Of a stretch of DNA of 64,000 nucleotides, positions 23,736-34,487 are shown one piece after another. This DNA is from Strigamia acuminata (Eukaryota > Arthropoda > Chilopoda > Geophilomorpha > Linotaeniidae). Below the pieces are notes generated by a model. It was not told where the DNA came from. It searched no databases and saw nothing but the letters and a program-made list of their open reading frames with translations. Position 1 is the stretch's first letter; each line of letters opens with the position of its first letter. The DNA is taken from the NCBI GenBank assembly GCA_949358305.1, contig OX442318.1:12382517-12446516 (forward strand), read 5' to 3'. A program made the translations under genes and the position numbers.

Positions 23736-23902
23736 TGTTGTTATTCGAAGTAAGAAGATCGCATCAATTATTGAAGATAAAGTCATTTAATCGCACACAC
23801 GTTACTGCACACGAACCACACGCTATCGTAACGTAACCGGAAGTCCCGTTACAGAACAGGAAGTCAAGTTGAGAGTACTGGGTCTGCAAGATTACAACCA
23901 AA
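23736..23902 (-). mobile_element. Solo or 3' LTR, family M, copy 2
   Basis: In reverse complement it starts TTTGGTTGTAATCTTGC, directly preceded by the purine tract AGGGGGAG, and ends ATAACAACA. It shares GGGACTTCCGGTTAC with the plus-strand copy at 17899-18051. The flanking purine tract marks it as the 3' end of an element; no internal coding region is attached. Confidence 0.65.
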
Positions 23903-24058
23903 CTCCCCCTGGTGGTAGAGACCCTCATATGGGATTTTGAATACACTTGGCCAGGTGAAACAAAATAACTACATGTTGGTCAATATTTCGTTCGTTCGTT
24001 CGTATCGTTTCGTTTGTTTTCGTACGATGGTCAGTTGTAATTCGTAGGTAAAACTGTT

Positions 24059-24204
24059 AACTGCGCCATGTGAGTCAATTACGATGCTTCTAGGGTTAAG
24101 GTTTGTGTAAGACTAAACTTTATTCTCAAATACAAAATGGCGTACAATGGGATTTATGGTAGCCAATCCGTAAACCCTTTACGAGACCGGGACGCCCCCT
24201 TACG
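24059..24204 (-). mobile_element. Orphan mag-like LTR joined to a primer binding site
   Basis: AACTGCGCCA (24059-24068) followed directly by TGTGAGTC reproduces the primer-site/LTR junction of the Gypsy element at 56433-56447. The next roughly 135 bp have a similar layout, with GACTAAACTTTATT where the intact LTR has GACTGATTTATT, and end CGCCCCCTTAC where the intact LTR ends GGGGGCGCTATCGCTTACA. No gag frame remains to the left. Interpreted as the 5' LTR end of a decayed minus-strand element. Confidence 0.55.
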
Positions 24205-25611
24205 GTAGAAGGGTGGACTCGGGACAAGGGTTGAGTCCGGTGTCCGGTAGTCACAAATATGTATCACTGAAAAAATCCAATGTGCCGAGGATAAAAATGG
24301 GTTAAAAGTTTGAGAAATCCTGACCTTTAGTTCTAGAAACAATTGTCATTCAATTATCCATTACAATCATCTAGATTTTGCAGTTTCTTCAGTACTTATA
24401 CAGTGTCCATTCAGTCCCTAGAAGCCCTAAAAGCAGCAAAACCAGAAACTTTGGTTTTTCCATCCAAATTCAAAGTTCCCCACACAAACACCTTTAATTT
24501 AATGATCCCCTCCTAAAAATTATCCATTTCCCATCAGCCGGCCATTGAAAATACCTCCTGCATTCCAAAATCTAAATTTTAATTAAACACTAATACATTA
24601 ATCCGAAAATCAAGCTCTTAGAAACCCGTTTCCCGCACCTCAATGCGGGCATCTGTAATCCAAACCAATATCTGATTAACTCCAGCATGATGCTCGCCAG
24701 GGGAAAATAGAAGCATGATATTTATTGATTGACAAAATTCATGAACAGCATGCATATCCCAAGCATAGCAATATGCAGACACCCCTGAGGAGGGTTGCGA
24801 ATTGGGAGAGAGACTAAGCATTTCTTTCCTATGGGACTTGTGAATTTATTATAAATCCCAAGGTAAGGGAGAGAGAGGAAAATGATTGGCCATCTTTTTT
24901 TTATTGATATCCGGGGAAGCGATATGATGTAGAGCGTGAGTTAGAGCTGACCCAGTCGACTCATAAATGGAAGCTGGCAGTTTGATAGCAGTAGACCGTG
25001 GGTCATACTCAAAGTTATTCAATTTTCTCAGCGTACAATCCACTTGCAGCAATAGATGCGCGCCAGGTCTAGACTTTTCAAGATTTGTTTTGAATTCATG
25101 TGTACAAACTCCTTAGCATCGCCTCTGCACATGTGATGTTAGAAGAATGAAATATTGAATAGGTATTGATTTTAAGCCTTTTTTTCACATCTTTTTCTTT
25201 TTACTTTTTAATACTTCGCTTATTTTCGGCATTTTATGCATTCAGGCTTTTATAAAACCAGAATATATTTTGGAAAAAAAAAATTACGATTTTCTTTTAA
25301 ATTTTTATGGAGTTTGTGAAGTTTTTGTAAGAAGAATTAATGTTGTCACAGACAAATCTAATTATGTGGAAAGCAATCCGCTTAGAAATGAATGGGGAAT
25401 GTGTTTAATTTTCGGGATGATGTGCAATGTAGAACAGCAACAGCAATAGTGAAATAGAATTAAAAACTTAATTAAGATTGGAAAATTTTTTGTCATATCA
25501 ATGACTGTTTGCGGTTGTCAGTTAAAGCGGATAGATCATTTCATACTCGAGAGACAGCGAAATGATTATTTCCGACTACCGTTTAATTCTTCGACGATTC
25601 AACGCCCACCT
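24205..25611. other. Stretch with two same-frame minus-strand open segments
   Basis: Minus-strand segments at about 24618-24821 and 24849-25085 share a reading frame and are separated by two adjacent stop codons near 24849-24854. Both have protein-like composition but no recognisable motif. They could be decayed exon sequence or chance. Nothing else identified. Confidence 0.25.
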
Positions 25612-25700
25612 TGTATATCAAGGGTGTCCAACGTTCTAGATTCCCCAGGTCACATTAGAGAAATTGTCTTGGGCCACACATAAAATACACTAACACTAAC
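25612..25700. mobile_element. hAT-like terminal fragment
   Basis: CAAGGGTGTCCAACGTTCTAG with a following GGCCACACATAAAATACACT resembles the terminal region of many non-autonomous hAT elements (CAGGGGTGTCCAA type). No opposite end found. Confidence 0.4.
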
Positions 25701-25728
25701 AATAACTGATGAGCAAAAAAAAGCGGCC

Positions 25729-26087
25729 TATACTCCAAACCGATACAATGTGGTCCTAACTCCTATTGGTTGAGCCTTCTCACTGGTGTAGTGGCACAAA
25801 AAAGTAGTCCACAACACTAGAATTGTTATCTAACTAGGCAAAACAATCAATAAAAAACTAAACCTTTGTTTACCTGCCAAAAGAAACCAACAAACTATGC
25901 TAACATTGTTTGATTGATTAAAAATGGAAAAAGCTTATTTTACAAATAAAATAAATATTTTATTACCAAATAAATAAAATCCATCATTCTAATCACTTTT
26001 TGCACTGAAATTAATTGAAAATAAACAGAACTACTTTTCCGCGTAGTAAATAGCAGTTAGGACCACGTTGTATCGGTTTGGAGTATA
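25729..26087. mobile_element. TATACTC-family MITE, copy A2
   Basis: A 359-bp element. Arms 25729-25768 and 26048-26087 match (TATACTCCAAACCGATACAA...). It shares arms and internal blocks with 1367-1763 and is roughly 90 percent identical to it by eye over the left half. Where the two copies differ within the arms, each copy's own two arms agree with each other. No transposase. Confidence 0.9.
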
Positions 26088-27756
26088 TTCATAATTTTCA
26101 TGATATACACCCCGACAGATAAGCAAAAATATCCTAATTTTAATGCTGTTTGCTGACCAAAGAAAACAATTTCATGACAGAAAAAGCTCTGATTACCATA
26201 GAATAAAATATAAAAGATAAAATTAAATGGTCCTTCAAAAAACAAAGTAAAAAGACAGACACCAACTGAGAGATCATTCTTCTGTGAAGTGCGAATACTT
26301 AATGACCACGATTTACCGTTCGTCTCTCCCATAAAGTGCCGGTTTACGACATGTAAATATCACATTTTTCTGCTATTTACAAACCATTAAATCCAATAGT
26401 TCGTGCAGTTTTGGACTGCTATACAACTTTCTACGTCTAACGCCTTATTTGTTCCAGATGGACACCGGCATCTCAAGTTAGAACTGCTGAGTTCGCCGTT
26501 TCCTTTTGCAAACACTATATGGATACCTAGAATTCAAGTTCTCTTCAATTATCCTTGATGCACTGTATTGCTCTATTCTGTATTCCCAAGAAAGAAGCCT
26601 CAACGTAGACCTAGGTCTGGAGTGAAACGAGCGAAAGACAACAGGACCCCGCGCTATTTCTCCGAAGTCGGGTTACTTCATCGAATCCCGTTACATCGAA
26701 TTGCTTTTTTCGATGAAACGTACCATTAATTACAAAAAATTCGATGAAACGGTACATTAAAGAAAAACCGAAATACACAAACAGAAAAAACCAAAAACCT
26801 AACCTAACCTGACCTGACCTAACCTGTGGTTGTTTGTTGTTTTGTACATTTCCACCGAGAGACGGCACTGGTTTCCATTTCCGTTGCATCGATTGTCACC
26901 TTCGATGTAGTTCTAGGTCAAAACGGATCAAAAACTAAGGTGTTGCCTATAGATCCAACGCCGTGTGAAGATTGGCATAAATATTTGAACAATATAATTT
27001 CTCATTTATAATTGAGATTTTCCTTGCACGGTATTAAGCTCTGTAATCACAGATTAGAAGAGTAAAATACCTAATCCTGTTGACAGGAGCCACTGCAATA
27101 AATCATTCATGACAGCATATCAAGACCCAAAATCAGTGGCAGAGAACCCGACATCCTGGTCTCTAAACCCCTTAATTTATAAACTGTTTACAAAGCGGCA
27201 AACATCAATTGCTTGAACCTACCTCTTGCCAGACCCACAAATTAAAACCAGTCGTGTCCAATCCCTTAGAGAAGCACATTTCATATTTTAATAGTAAAAG
27301 TATTGCCGTTGGAAATCAAGAAATCGAAAATGTTTGAGAATCTTGAAGCCTCATTTCACTTTCCTGTATTAGCTTTCGGCAGCAATAGCTGGTGGCAAAG
27401 CTCAAAATAAATCCCATTCCCATCAAGCAATAAATAAATTAATATTATATTACGTCTGGTTCGTCCTGCATCTGCCACATTTCCTCACATTCTGCATTTC
27501 AAAATGCGACACCCGGCACCTATAACAGCGGCTACTTATCGCCAGGCATTAAAAGCCATTTTCTCACTTGCCTGAAAATTAACACCTTGATACCAAATTC
27601 AAACACTAAATTCCATTTTATGAACACGAAAAAAAGATTCTTGGAATACAGTTATCCTTCTGGATCAAGATCTTGCCCCTTAATTCTCATTGGATAATCC
27701 TTACTTCAACTTCAAACAAGTGCGAACATACTTGCGTTAACTTACTTCTATGTCCT
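26088..27756. other. Stretch without a recognisable gene, with a TTAGG-like tract
   Basis: Contains the pentamer tract at 26796-26825. The part from about 27280 to 27580 is unique with balanced composition, without a long frame; it may be regulatory but nothing proves it. Confidence 0.35.
26796..26825. repeat. Six AACCT/GACCT pentamers (TTAGG-like on the minus strand)
   Basis: Six consecutive pentamers AACCT, AACCT, AACCT, GACCT, GACCT, AACCT. On the complementary strand this is degenerate (AGGTT)n, the register of the TTAGG telomere repeat of many arthropods. Thirty bases is too short to call a telomeric relic. Confidence 0.6.
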
Positions 27757-28273
27757 CAATAGAGAGTTTGCGGGATGCATTTTTCCCTTACAGTTTAAGA
27801 CTGTACGGTATAAAAATAGTGTAAGGGAAAAATGATAAATTAAGTTTTTGCGGGCTGCATTTTTCCTTTATCACTACACTATTTCACTATGTCACGTGAT
27901 CACCGAAACTGTAGCATTCTCTTTTTAAAAAAAATAGAGACAATTGTTGTATTTTACTGTTTCAAAACAATGAAGCACCTTTATTATTGTGAATTAAAAC
28001 CAAATGAAAGAGAAAACAATGATATAAACCTTAATACGTGTCCTTTGTGCGATCCAAACAAAGAAATTAAAATGGCGGCGAATGAGGTCGTTGCTAATCC
28101 AAATTTAAAGGCTCTGTGACGTAAATAATGGAAAACTACCGGATTGGCTGCGCTACATTTTATTTTAGTGTTCAAAACGATACACTAAAGGTTGTTTTCT
28201 CCACGATACACTATTTAAATAGTGTATCATAGAGCAAAATAAGGGGAAAATGCATCCCGCAAACTCTCTATTG
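27757..28273. mobile_element. MITE with 33-bp inverted repeats
   Basis: Left arm 27757-27789 (CAATAGAGAGTTTGCGGGAT...) and right arm 28241-28273 are inverted copies with one or two mismatches. A partial second copy of the arm (TTTTTGCGGGCTGCATTTTT) follows at about 27845. ATACACTATTTAAATAGTGT at about 28206 is palindromic. TA dinucleotides within the arms would fit a TA target site. It encloses the open frame 27889-28119. Confidence 0.8.
27889..28119 (+). CDS. Open frame inside the MITE, unknown product
   Basis: The frame starts ATG (27889, A at -3) and encodes 76 residues ending in TGA. The second half contains two cysteine-bearing stretches (YYCELKP and NTCPLCDP) and a charged, alanine-rich tail starting at an internal ATG within AAAATGGCGGCG, itself a good start context. 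No known transposase or zinc-finger family is recognisable; the spacing of cysteines does not fit a standard finger. It lies wholly between the inverted repeats, so it is either a captured host fragment, a remnant of the parental element, or a chance frame in repeat DNA. Confidence 0.25.
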   Translation: MSRDHRNCSILFLKKIETIVVFYCFKTMKHLYYCELKPNERENNDINLNTCPLCDPNKEIKMAANEVVANPNLKAL

Positions 28274-28310
28274 TTTACTTTATTTTACTTTACTTAAAAG
28301 TTTTCAGTGA

Positions 28311-28844
28311 CAGGGGTGAAAGTAGAAAAATATATTGCCGAAGTACTGATTTTGTGGTTTCATTTTTTTGTTGTTAACTGTTCAAAAAATATACGAGAGT
28401 GAGTCACTACGCACGAACATTCAAGTTACAAACTTTCAGAAATACAAACTTTAAATTTTGCAGCGGGGGATAACATAGTTCGCACGTCTAGCACTGTATG
28501 CCAGCAGTGGTACTTTCCAAAGGGAGATTAAAAATTATGTTTAATATGTATACCCGTGGACAAAAAAAGTTTTCGACTTCTGCAAAATCACTAGCAGCAT
28601 TCAAAAACTAAAATATTTTGTTTTACTTCAATTTTAAACCAAAAATGACATCATTTCCTATTTAAACCCACGTTAAAACTTAAAATACACTTAAACTAAA
28701 ATTGTTATTTTTATTTTTGAATGCAGCTACTGAAACCAAAGAAAAAATTTTTTGTCCAAGGCTGGACCTTTATAAACTTCTAATAGTTTGCAAATCTTTT
28801 ACCAGAATGAAGTTCCAGAGAGTTCCTGCTTACTTTCACCCCTG
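28311..28844. mobile_element. hAT-type MITE carrying a nested small MITE
   Basis: Ends CAGGGGTGAAAGTA and TACTTTCACCCCTG are 14-bp perfect inverted repeats of the CAGGGGTG class typical of hAT elements. The flanking octamers TTCAGTGA and AATAGTGC agree in the AGTG core only, so the duplication has decayed. The small hairpin element at 28590-28731 lies inside. No transposase frame. Confidence 0.85.
28590..28731. mobile_element. Small MITE family Q, copy 1, nested
   Basis: Ends CACTAGCAGCATTCAAAAA and, in reverse complement, CAGTAGCTGCATTCAAAAA. A second copy is at 63726-63858, sharing AATGACATCATTTCCT and TTAAAACTTAAAATACAC. The length of about 140 bp and the lack of coding capacity are typical of a MITE. 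Confidence 0.85.
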
Positions 28845-29259
28845 AATAGTGCCATCAGGCACCCTGTAAGAGAAAGGAATAGCAAAGTTACTTGGCCTGG
28901 GCACCCAGCCAACAGAGGCCCCACAAAGTCCAGGGTCATCAAGTTAGACGGAAGCAAATTTTAACAAAGCAACAATACCCCCTATGGCGGCTCATCTAAA
29001 AATGTGGCAAAGGTAGCCGGTCAGTCACTTTATCATTGGATAGTACTAATTTGATGGTGCTCTACAACTTTGTAATTGGAAATATTGCTCTATCTCCATC
29101 AGCTAACGAGTTAGCAAATAAAAAGTGCATTGTTGCATGTCTGGCATAAAATTTGATTATACTATTGGATTCGTCATCCCTACTTTGCTATAGGCTAGTC
29201 TGCTTGGTTTTTTGAAAAAGCATATACTTATTCTGGAAATTGACTGTGGCGTCTTAAAC
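28845..29259. other. Stretch without a recognisable gene
   Basis: No open frame, RNA gene or repeat partner recognised. Confidence 0.35.
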
Positions 29260-29376
29260 GAAACACCCTTAGTCTTAGTAGCGATAGCGAGCAGTGTTAG
29301 GTTTCTGGTCCACAACACATTGGGACAAAAAATACCGGTCCGCTACAAGACATAGTTTGAGAAGCACTGCCCTATA
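29260..29376. mobile_element. hAT-like element end
   Basis: Ends AGTTTGAGAAGCACTGCCCTA; in reverse complement it begins CAGTGCTTCTCAAACT, the type of terminus common in Charlie-like hAT elements. ATTGGGACAAAAAATACCGG upstream is shared with about 5229 and 30894. The opposite terminus was not found. Confidence 0.5.
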
Positions 29377-30148
29377 GAAAAAAAATAATCCTACCAAAAC
29401 ATTTCAAATTACTCCACATTCAAATATTTCTTTTTTTCCCATTGAAAAAACCTGCATGTGCAAAAAAAAATTAATTCTTTTGTGGTTTCATGTTGTGTTT
29501 TCGCCAAATGCAAACATTTTTTTTTGGCCAGAATTCCCAGCACAAGTAAATCAATTTCAAAGTGGAATTTTTTAATGCAAAGAAAAAAACATCCTTTTAA
29601 TGCTTAAATGCATTAAAAATGTAGGTGGTTCCAGTAGAGTAGGATTGCTCTTTTCCTTTTAACCCCCATTCCCCCTTCCCCCCTGGAGAAAGTGCCTATT
29701 AGTTACAATGAACACACTGATGCTCAAGTGCAATAGCCAATTTATTTTGCACAAGTAGAAAAAAAAAATCATTAAACTCATTTCAATTTCATGCAACAAA
29801 CTGACAAAATTCTGCAATACAGATTGATGGCAGACTCATAAAAAGCTATAAAAAGAGTAACTGGCATTCACCTGCACAAAAAAGACAGACTATGAAGTTC
29901 CTTCTTCATCTACTTAAACCCTTTCCTTCCCACTTAGCTCATTCCTCAGTTGATGGTCTCCACTCTGCTCAGAGACCAAACAGTCAAATCCGTAAAAAAA
30001 AAAACTCTTGGTGAATAAGAAGCAATATATTTCTTATGTGCTATGAAAAAGTCACATGACGCCTAAAAGTAAAGTTCCAAATTTTGCCCATTTAAAGGTC
30101 AAGTGTCTGTGATTTTGTCAAACTCAGAAACTGAGTTGGAAAAGATAT
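29377..30148. other. AT-rich stretch without a recognisable gene
   Basis: Short A and T runs; nothing identified. Confidence 0.4.
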
Positions 30149-30508
30149 TTAACCTTCCCATAGCCATGGTGGGTCAAAAAAATTACAGAAGTGGAAAAAT
30201 AACTAATTCATTTTTTTCCTGAAAATTAATTAAGGAGGTCAACTTATATTCCTGAAAAACTTTTTTTTCCTATTTTATAATGTCTAAATACGAACAGTTT
30301 TTCAATTATTATTAAGATAATTTAATATTTATGACATAAACGCGTATTAAAATTAGTTCGAAAACATGTGCTCCTGCCAGGAAAAATGCAATTGCACCAG
30401 GAAAAATGTGATTGTGCACATGTGCAGAAGGATTTTTGCAAAGGAGACAGGAATGACCGACCATAGCTACGCATGTGTTGGAAGCAGCCATGGCTATGGG
30501 GAAGTTAA
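30149..30508. mobile_element. TTAA-flanked MITE
   Basis: Left end TTAACCTTCCCATAGCCAT and right end in reverse complement TTAACTTCCCCATAGCCAT give inverted repeats of about 21 bp with TTAA at both tips, the target of piggyBac-type transposases. The interior is AT-rich and non-coding. No autonomous partner is in the window. Confidence 0.7.
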
Positions 30509-31379
30509 CTATACGTAGTTTTAAAACACAAATTTTAAACAGAATTCTCTTGGTGTACATAAAATAGCTCAGTGTTTGTGGAAATTAAACACAGTTGTTT
30601 AAAACCAAAGTTCATTTTTCCCAACAGCATTTAGTTCGCTATGTCCACTGCGGGGTTCGCAATCAAGAAGCTGCGGATTCGCAAATAAGTTTGTCACTTT
30701 GGCATCAGACAATAAATAAAAATAAAAAATAAAATACTTATGTTTTCGCTATTGTTTGATTAATTATATACTTGAAAAAAACCCTATTTAATCTTGTACA
30801 ATCTGAACTGCATAAAAATTGGGTTCGTTATACGTTAATGTTACCTAAGAACTAGTTCCATCAAAATTTTACAACTGAATATGCATGACAAATTAGGACA
30901 AAGAAATACCGGTGCACTACAATACAATGTTTGGCAAGCACTGAAATAGATGACAGGCAATAGTTTAGTGGTGTATTAGTAATTCACCAGATAGTCAATA
31001 GGGGGAAGAGCAGTTTGATTCCCTGATGGATTCCTGCTCCCATTAAACTTTATAATAATATACGATTGTCCGTCGCAATCTCTTAATCTCCCACAACCAA
31101 GTCTCTGCCATCACAATCACGCAAGTTTTTGTGATAAGACATCGGAAAGAAATAGAACTAAAACTTAGACAACAAAACTAAAAGATTATTGCTCGACAGA
31201 ACTAAAAGGTAGTTGGTCGAAAGAACTAATAAATGATGACTGGTCGATGAATATTGTTACGTGGCTTAAAGGAATGTAGCTAACTTGTAAGTCTACGCAA
31301 CAAGATTAGGTTAAGAATGACTCGGGCTTTCTACCGTGTAAAAACAGAATTGGGTGTATTTAGAAATTTATGACAACAA
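30509..31379. other. Stretch without a recognisable gene
   Basis: Contains, at about 30890-30945, another copy of the hAT-like fragment with GGACAAAGAAATACCGG. Otherwise unique and non-coding as far as visible. Confidence 0.35.
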
Positions 31380-31515
31380 TAGCTGCGTTCAATTCTAAAA
31401 TAGCTTTCAAAAACCGTTTTCCGAAATGTGACGTCAAATGCGTCTACATCCGATGTGGGAAAACGACGAAAACGAGGAAAACGGGGAAAACTGTTTAGAA
31501 TTGAACGCACCTAAT
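31380..31515. mobile_element. Small MITE with AGNTGCGTTCAATTCTAAA ends
   Basis: The left end TAGCTGCGTTCAATTCTAAA and the right end in reverse complement TAGGTGCGTTCAATTCTAAA are near-perfect inverted repeats of about 20 bp around a 95-bp centre. Its ends resemble family Q (AGCTGCATTCAAAAA). No coding capacity. Confidence 0.8.
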
Positions 31516-32577
31516 GTTATAATAGCAATGCAATCTGTATTTCTTGCATTTGGGCAGACAAAGATTTTCAGCTTGATTTTGGCACATTACCATATATCTT
31601 CAACAGTACACAAGATACACTTGACCTTTAACGCATTTCCTCCTCCACCTCAGCAAAAGATAAGCGTCTTTGCCGAAGCTATTCCTGTTCCTTCATGTCT
31701 AACTCGTTGACGCGACAGCAGTTGAAGCGTTTCCTTAAGATTTATTTGACTGAGCCACTGCAAAAGATGATAACTAAAAAGCCTTAATTTCACAGCGCAC
31801 ATCAAGTTTCAAAGATTTATCACTTTTAATGCAATTTCTGTGTAATTTATTTGAAATCTGACTCTCATCATTCCTTATTTATCCCCTCATGGTGGCATTA
31901 AAGAAATATAATGACACTTGCACCAAGTTTAATGCTTTCATGCCTTGCCGCTACAACTAGGCAAAATACTACAATTGCTTTATCTTATTACTTGCTCCAA
32001 ATCAGCAAATTTAACTATTTATCTCGGATTCATTCAAATTTAACAAACAAACAAAGCTTGTTCAGCTTGAAAAGATTACAACAACACACATCTAACATTT
32101 AAATGTAGAGAAAAGTGTGCAAATGAAGTTGTTACTGCACAGAGCATTATGGAAATCTTGCCTAACGAATAAGAATTGTAGACCTACCATGAACCCAATT
32201 GCCGTATTACTTTTCCACAGGTTTCTTTTAAAAGCATTGTATATAAATGGTAACTTAACCAGAATTGCATTACATGTCATTTGACTTGAAAACACCATTC
32301 AGCCCTGATAGGAATGGCACACAACCCCCTTGTTTAAAGGGTTAAAAAGTTTCAAACCTGCAACTAGTACTGCCATTTTCACAAACAACAACACTATTTC
32401 AATCATTGGCATTTTGTACCAGCTGCGCTTGAAGGCTGCAATCACATCATGTCAGCACTAGATTAAAGATTTGCGAGACCTGAGCACTTAACCTCCAGAT
32501 CCCTCAATGCTTTACCTGCTCTTCGTATTATTAATCGTGCTTTATTCTTTGTTTTCGTTAAGTTGCTGGAAAGACAC
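31516..32577. other. Stretch without a recognisable gene
   Basis: Several open frames of 60-90 codons on either strand, none with a domain or good context. Confidence 0.35.
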
Positions 32578-32801
32578 TATACTCAAAACCACCATAACGT
32601 TGATCTATTTTAGCCTGTTTACGCCTAACTGTGTACTGTCTTCTACCACGTGGAAAAGTAGTTCTATTCCTTTGACAATGAAACAACTGTTGTTAATCGA
32701 TCGCAATGTCTGGAGTTCGAGTACAATTCTGGTGTTATGAGCTACTTTTTTGTGTCCCTACACCAGTGAAATAGATCAACGTTGTGGTGGTTTTGAGTAT
32801 A
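32578..32801. mobile_element. TATACTC-family MITE, copy C (shortest)
   Basis: A 224-bp element. Arms 32578-32611 and 32768-32801 match at 33 of 34 positions (TATACTCAAAACCACC...), a sequence private to this copy. In reverse orientation it keeps both family blocks: ACCACGTGGAAAAGTAGTTC near the left arm and CCCTACACCAGTGAAATAG at the right arm, plus the GGTGTTATGAGCTACTTTTTTGT-like block found in A1 and A2. No coding capacity. Confidence 0.9.
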
Positions 32802-32848
32802 GCCGCATTCGAAAAATCTCTTGTCTGCTTTATCTTCTTTAACTAGTC

Positions 32849-33288
32849 TTAAGCTAGATTCACACTTGTGTTCACATTAGACGTAACGCAAGAAAAGTGA
32901 CGCAACGCAAGCTGCTTGCGTCCAAAAATTCTTGACGTTGACACCAATTCCCCCTTCAACTCCAAGTTGGAGAAAGTGACGCAACGCAAGGAAAGGTCTT
33001 GCAGCCAACCAATCACGATCGACTGCAACTATCGTTGATTCACGTCTGGTTGGCGAGACTTTGCCACATGCAAACAGGCCGCCATTTTCGGATTCTGGAA
33101 CTAGTTCTAGAACTAGATCCAATTCCAGGTTTCATTGAAACCATCTGATTAGCTAGACGCAACATCAATTGTTTCAGCTCTGTTCACGCGTGTCCTACAG
33201 CGTGAACAGACTCTGCATTGTGTTAGACTAATTTTTCCTTGCGTCGCGTTGCCCCTTAGTGTGAACACAAGTGTGAACCTAGCTTTAA
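32849..33288. mobile_element. MITE family L, copy 2 (complete)
   Basis: Left end TTAAGCTAGATTCACACTTG and right end in reverse complement TTAAAGCTAGGTTCACACTT form inverted repeats of about 35 bp including GTGTTCACA. The body matches copies at 14078 and 35483. TTAA-like tips are present but may be coincidental. Non-coding. Confidence 0.88.
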
Positions 33289-34196
33289 ATGCATATTTTA
33301 GACAACTCCGAACGTAGTTCTACATTGCAGCACGATAAGGACTGTGCCCTCCTTTACAATTTTTAATTTCCAAGATCTAGTTATCCTGGTTACGAATTCC
33401 AGTTAAACATATTTCATTGCTTAAATGCACACAACAAATGCAAATTCTGACCAAAAAAAAAAAGATCATTGAAAATAAATGCTTGGCACATTGAGCACAT
33501 TGGATTTCCTACCTGGAAAAATCAATTTTTGGAAATCCTTCCGTGTGTCATTCAGCCAACTTGACGAACCTCTGACCCACTGGCCTGTGCTTAGCTTAGC
33601 CATGCGGCTGCAAACGCACGATAAAAATATTCCTCGCCAGTAATAGACAAATACACGGCGCCCGAAAATTTTTACTCGGCACCTGAATTTCTAAGCCCGC
33701 ATTTGCAAAATAGATATGCCGGCTCTTGAATTATTTTAAGTTTCGTCTTCTCCTGAACAACCACAACGGCATTATAAACGAGACAATTTTTTTAAAAAAT
33801 GTTCTCCCAAACCCCCAGGGCCCCGAAGTGCCCATTACTCACTGACCGGCCCACAGGAAAATGCTTCCTTCGCATATTTTTCAACTAAATAACCACATTT
33901 TTCTTCATTTAAAACTCCATAATGATTTGCCCATGACATAAACACTCATTCCTCATTGAAATTTAATGTCAACATTCTCCACCAACACATTTCACAGCAA
34001 GCAAACAAACAGTGACATAGTAGCCACTAGAGCTGACACCCAAACCACCAAGTTCTAAACATATAAACAAAATCCAAACATAACCATTACATATAAATAT
34101 GTTCCCCCCCAACAACAACAACAATTCCACTGTACATCACCCACTTTATCAAACTTATAACTCCTGCTTTATCCAGCCAACCAAAATGAGGATCAA

Positions 34197-34227
<31 letters not shown>

Positions 34228-34241
34228 CCAGAGAAATAAAA
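33289..34241. other. Unique stretch with a possible conserved non-coding island
   Basis: About 33520-33740 has balanced composition and no frame. An A run lies at about 34203-34226, and CAACAACAACAACA at about 34110. Confidence 0.35.
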
Positions 34242-34487
34242 TTACTCTTGGATAGGTTTAAATCTGTCTGCAAAGCGCAATGTTGGTGTCAACACGCTCC
34301 GCAATGGTGACATAGTGTTTGCAAACGTGTCCACTGGACTCGAAGATACGTCTTGTTCAGGTGGAGTGAGCAGACATTTCTTATTATGAGAAGTTATGGT
34401 TACTGCAGTGGAAACTTCTGTTCTTGGATAAGAGTAAAAATTGTTGGATGGATGTTGGGATTTTCTTTTCTCTCTTTCGCTTGCCAT
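34242..34487 (-). CDS. Possible small host protein, 81 residues, unknown
   Basis: The frame starts ATG at 34487 in a strong animal context (A at -3, G at +4) and ends with TAA at 34242. The product begins basic (MASEREKRKS), has a Ser/Thr/Pro-rich middle with several S/T-P pairs (LTPPEQ, SSPVD, MSPLR, LTPTLR) and ends RFADRFKPIQE. It has no signal peptide, membrane segment or known domain. The S/T-P sites and basic start would suit a small regulatory protein modified by proline-directed kinases, but this is inference. The frame is open five codons upstream of the ATG. Downstream on the minus strand lies a T run and no clear polyadenylation signal. It could also be the last exon of a longer gene. 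I do not recognise the family. Confidence 0.4.
   Translation of the reverse strand: MASEREKRKSQHPSNNFYSYPRTEVSTAVTITSHNKKCLLTPPEQDVSSSPVDTFANTMSPLRSVLTPTLRFADRFKPIQE

Noticed and set aside
24618-25085. Two same-frame minus-strand segments split by two stops
   Set aside because: Could be a pseudogene, but no motif ties it to any protein family.
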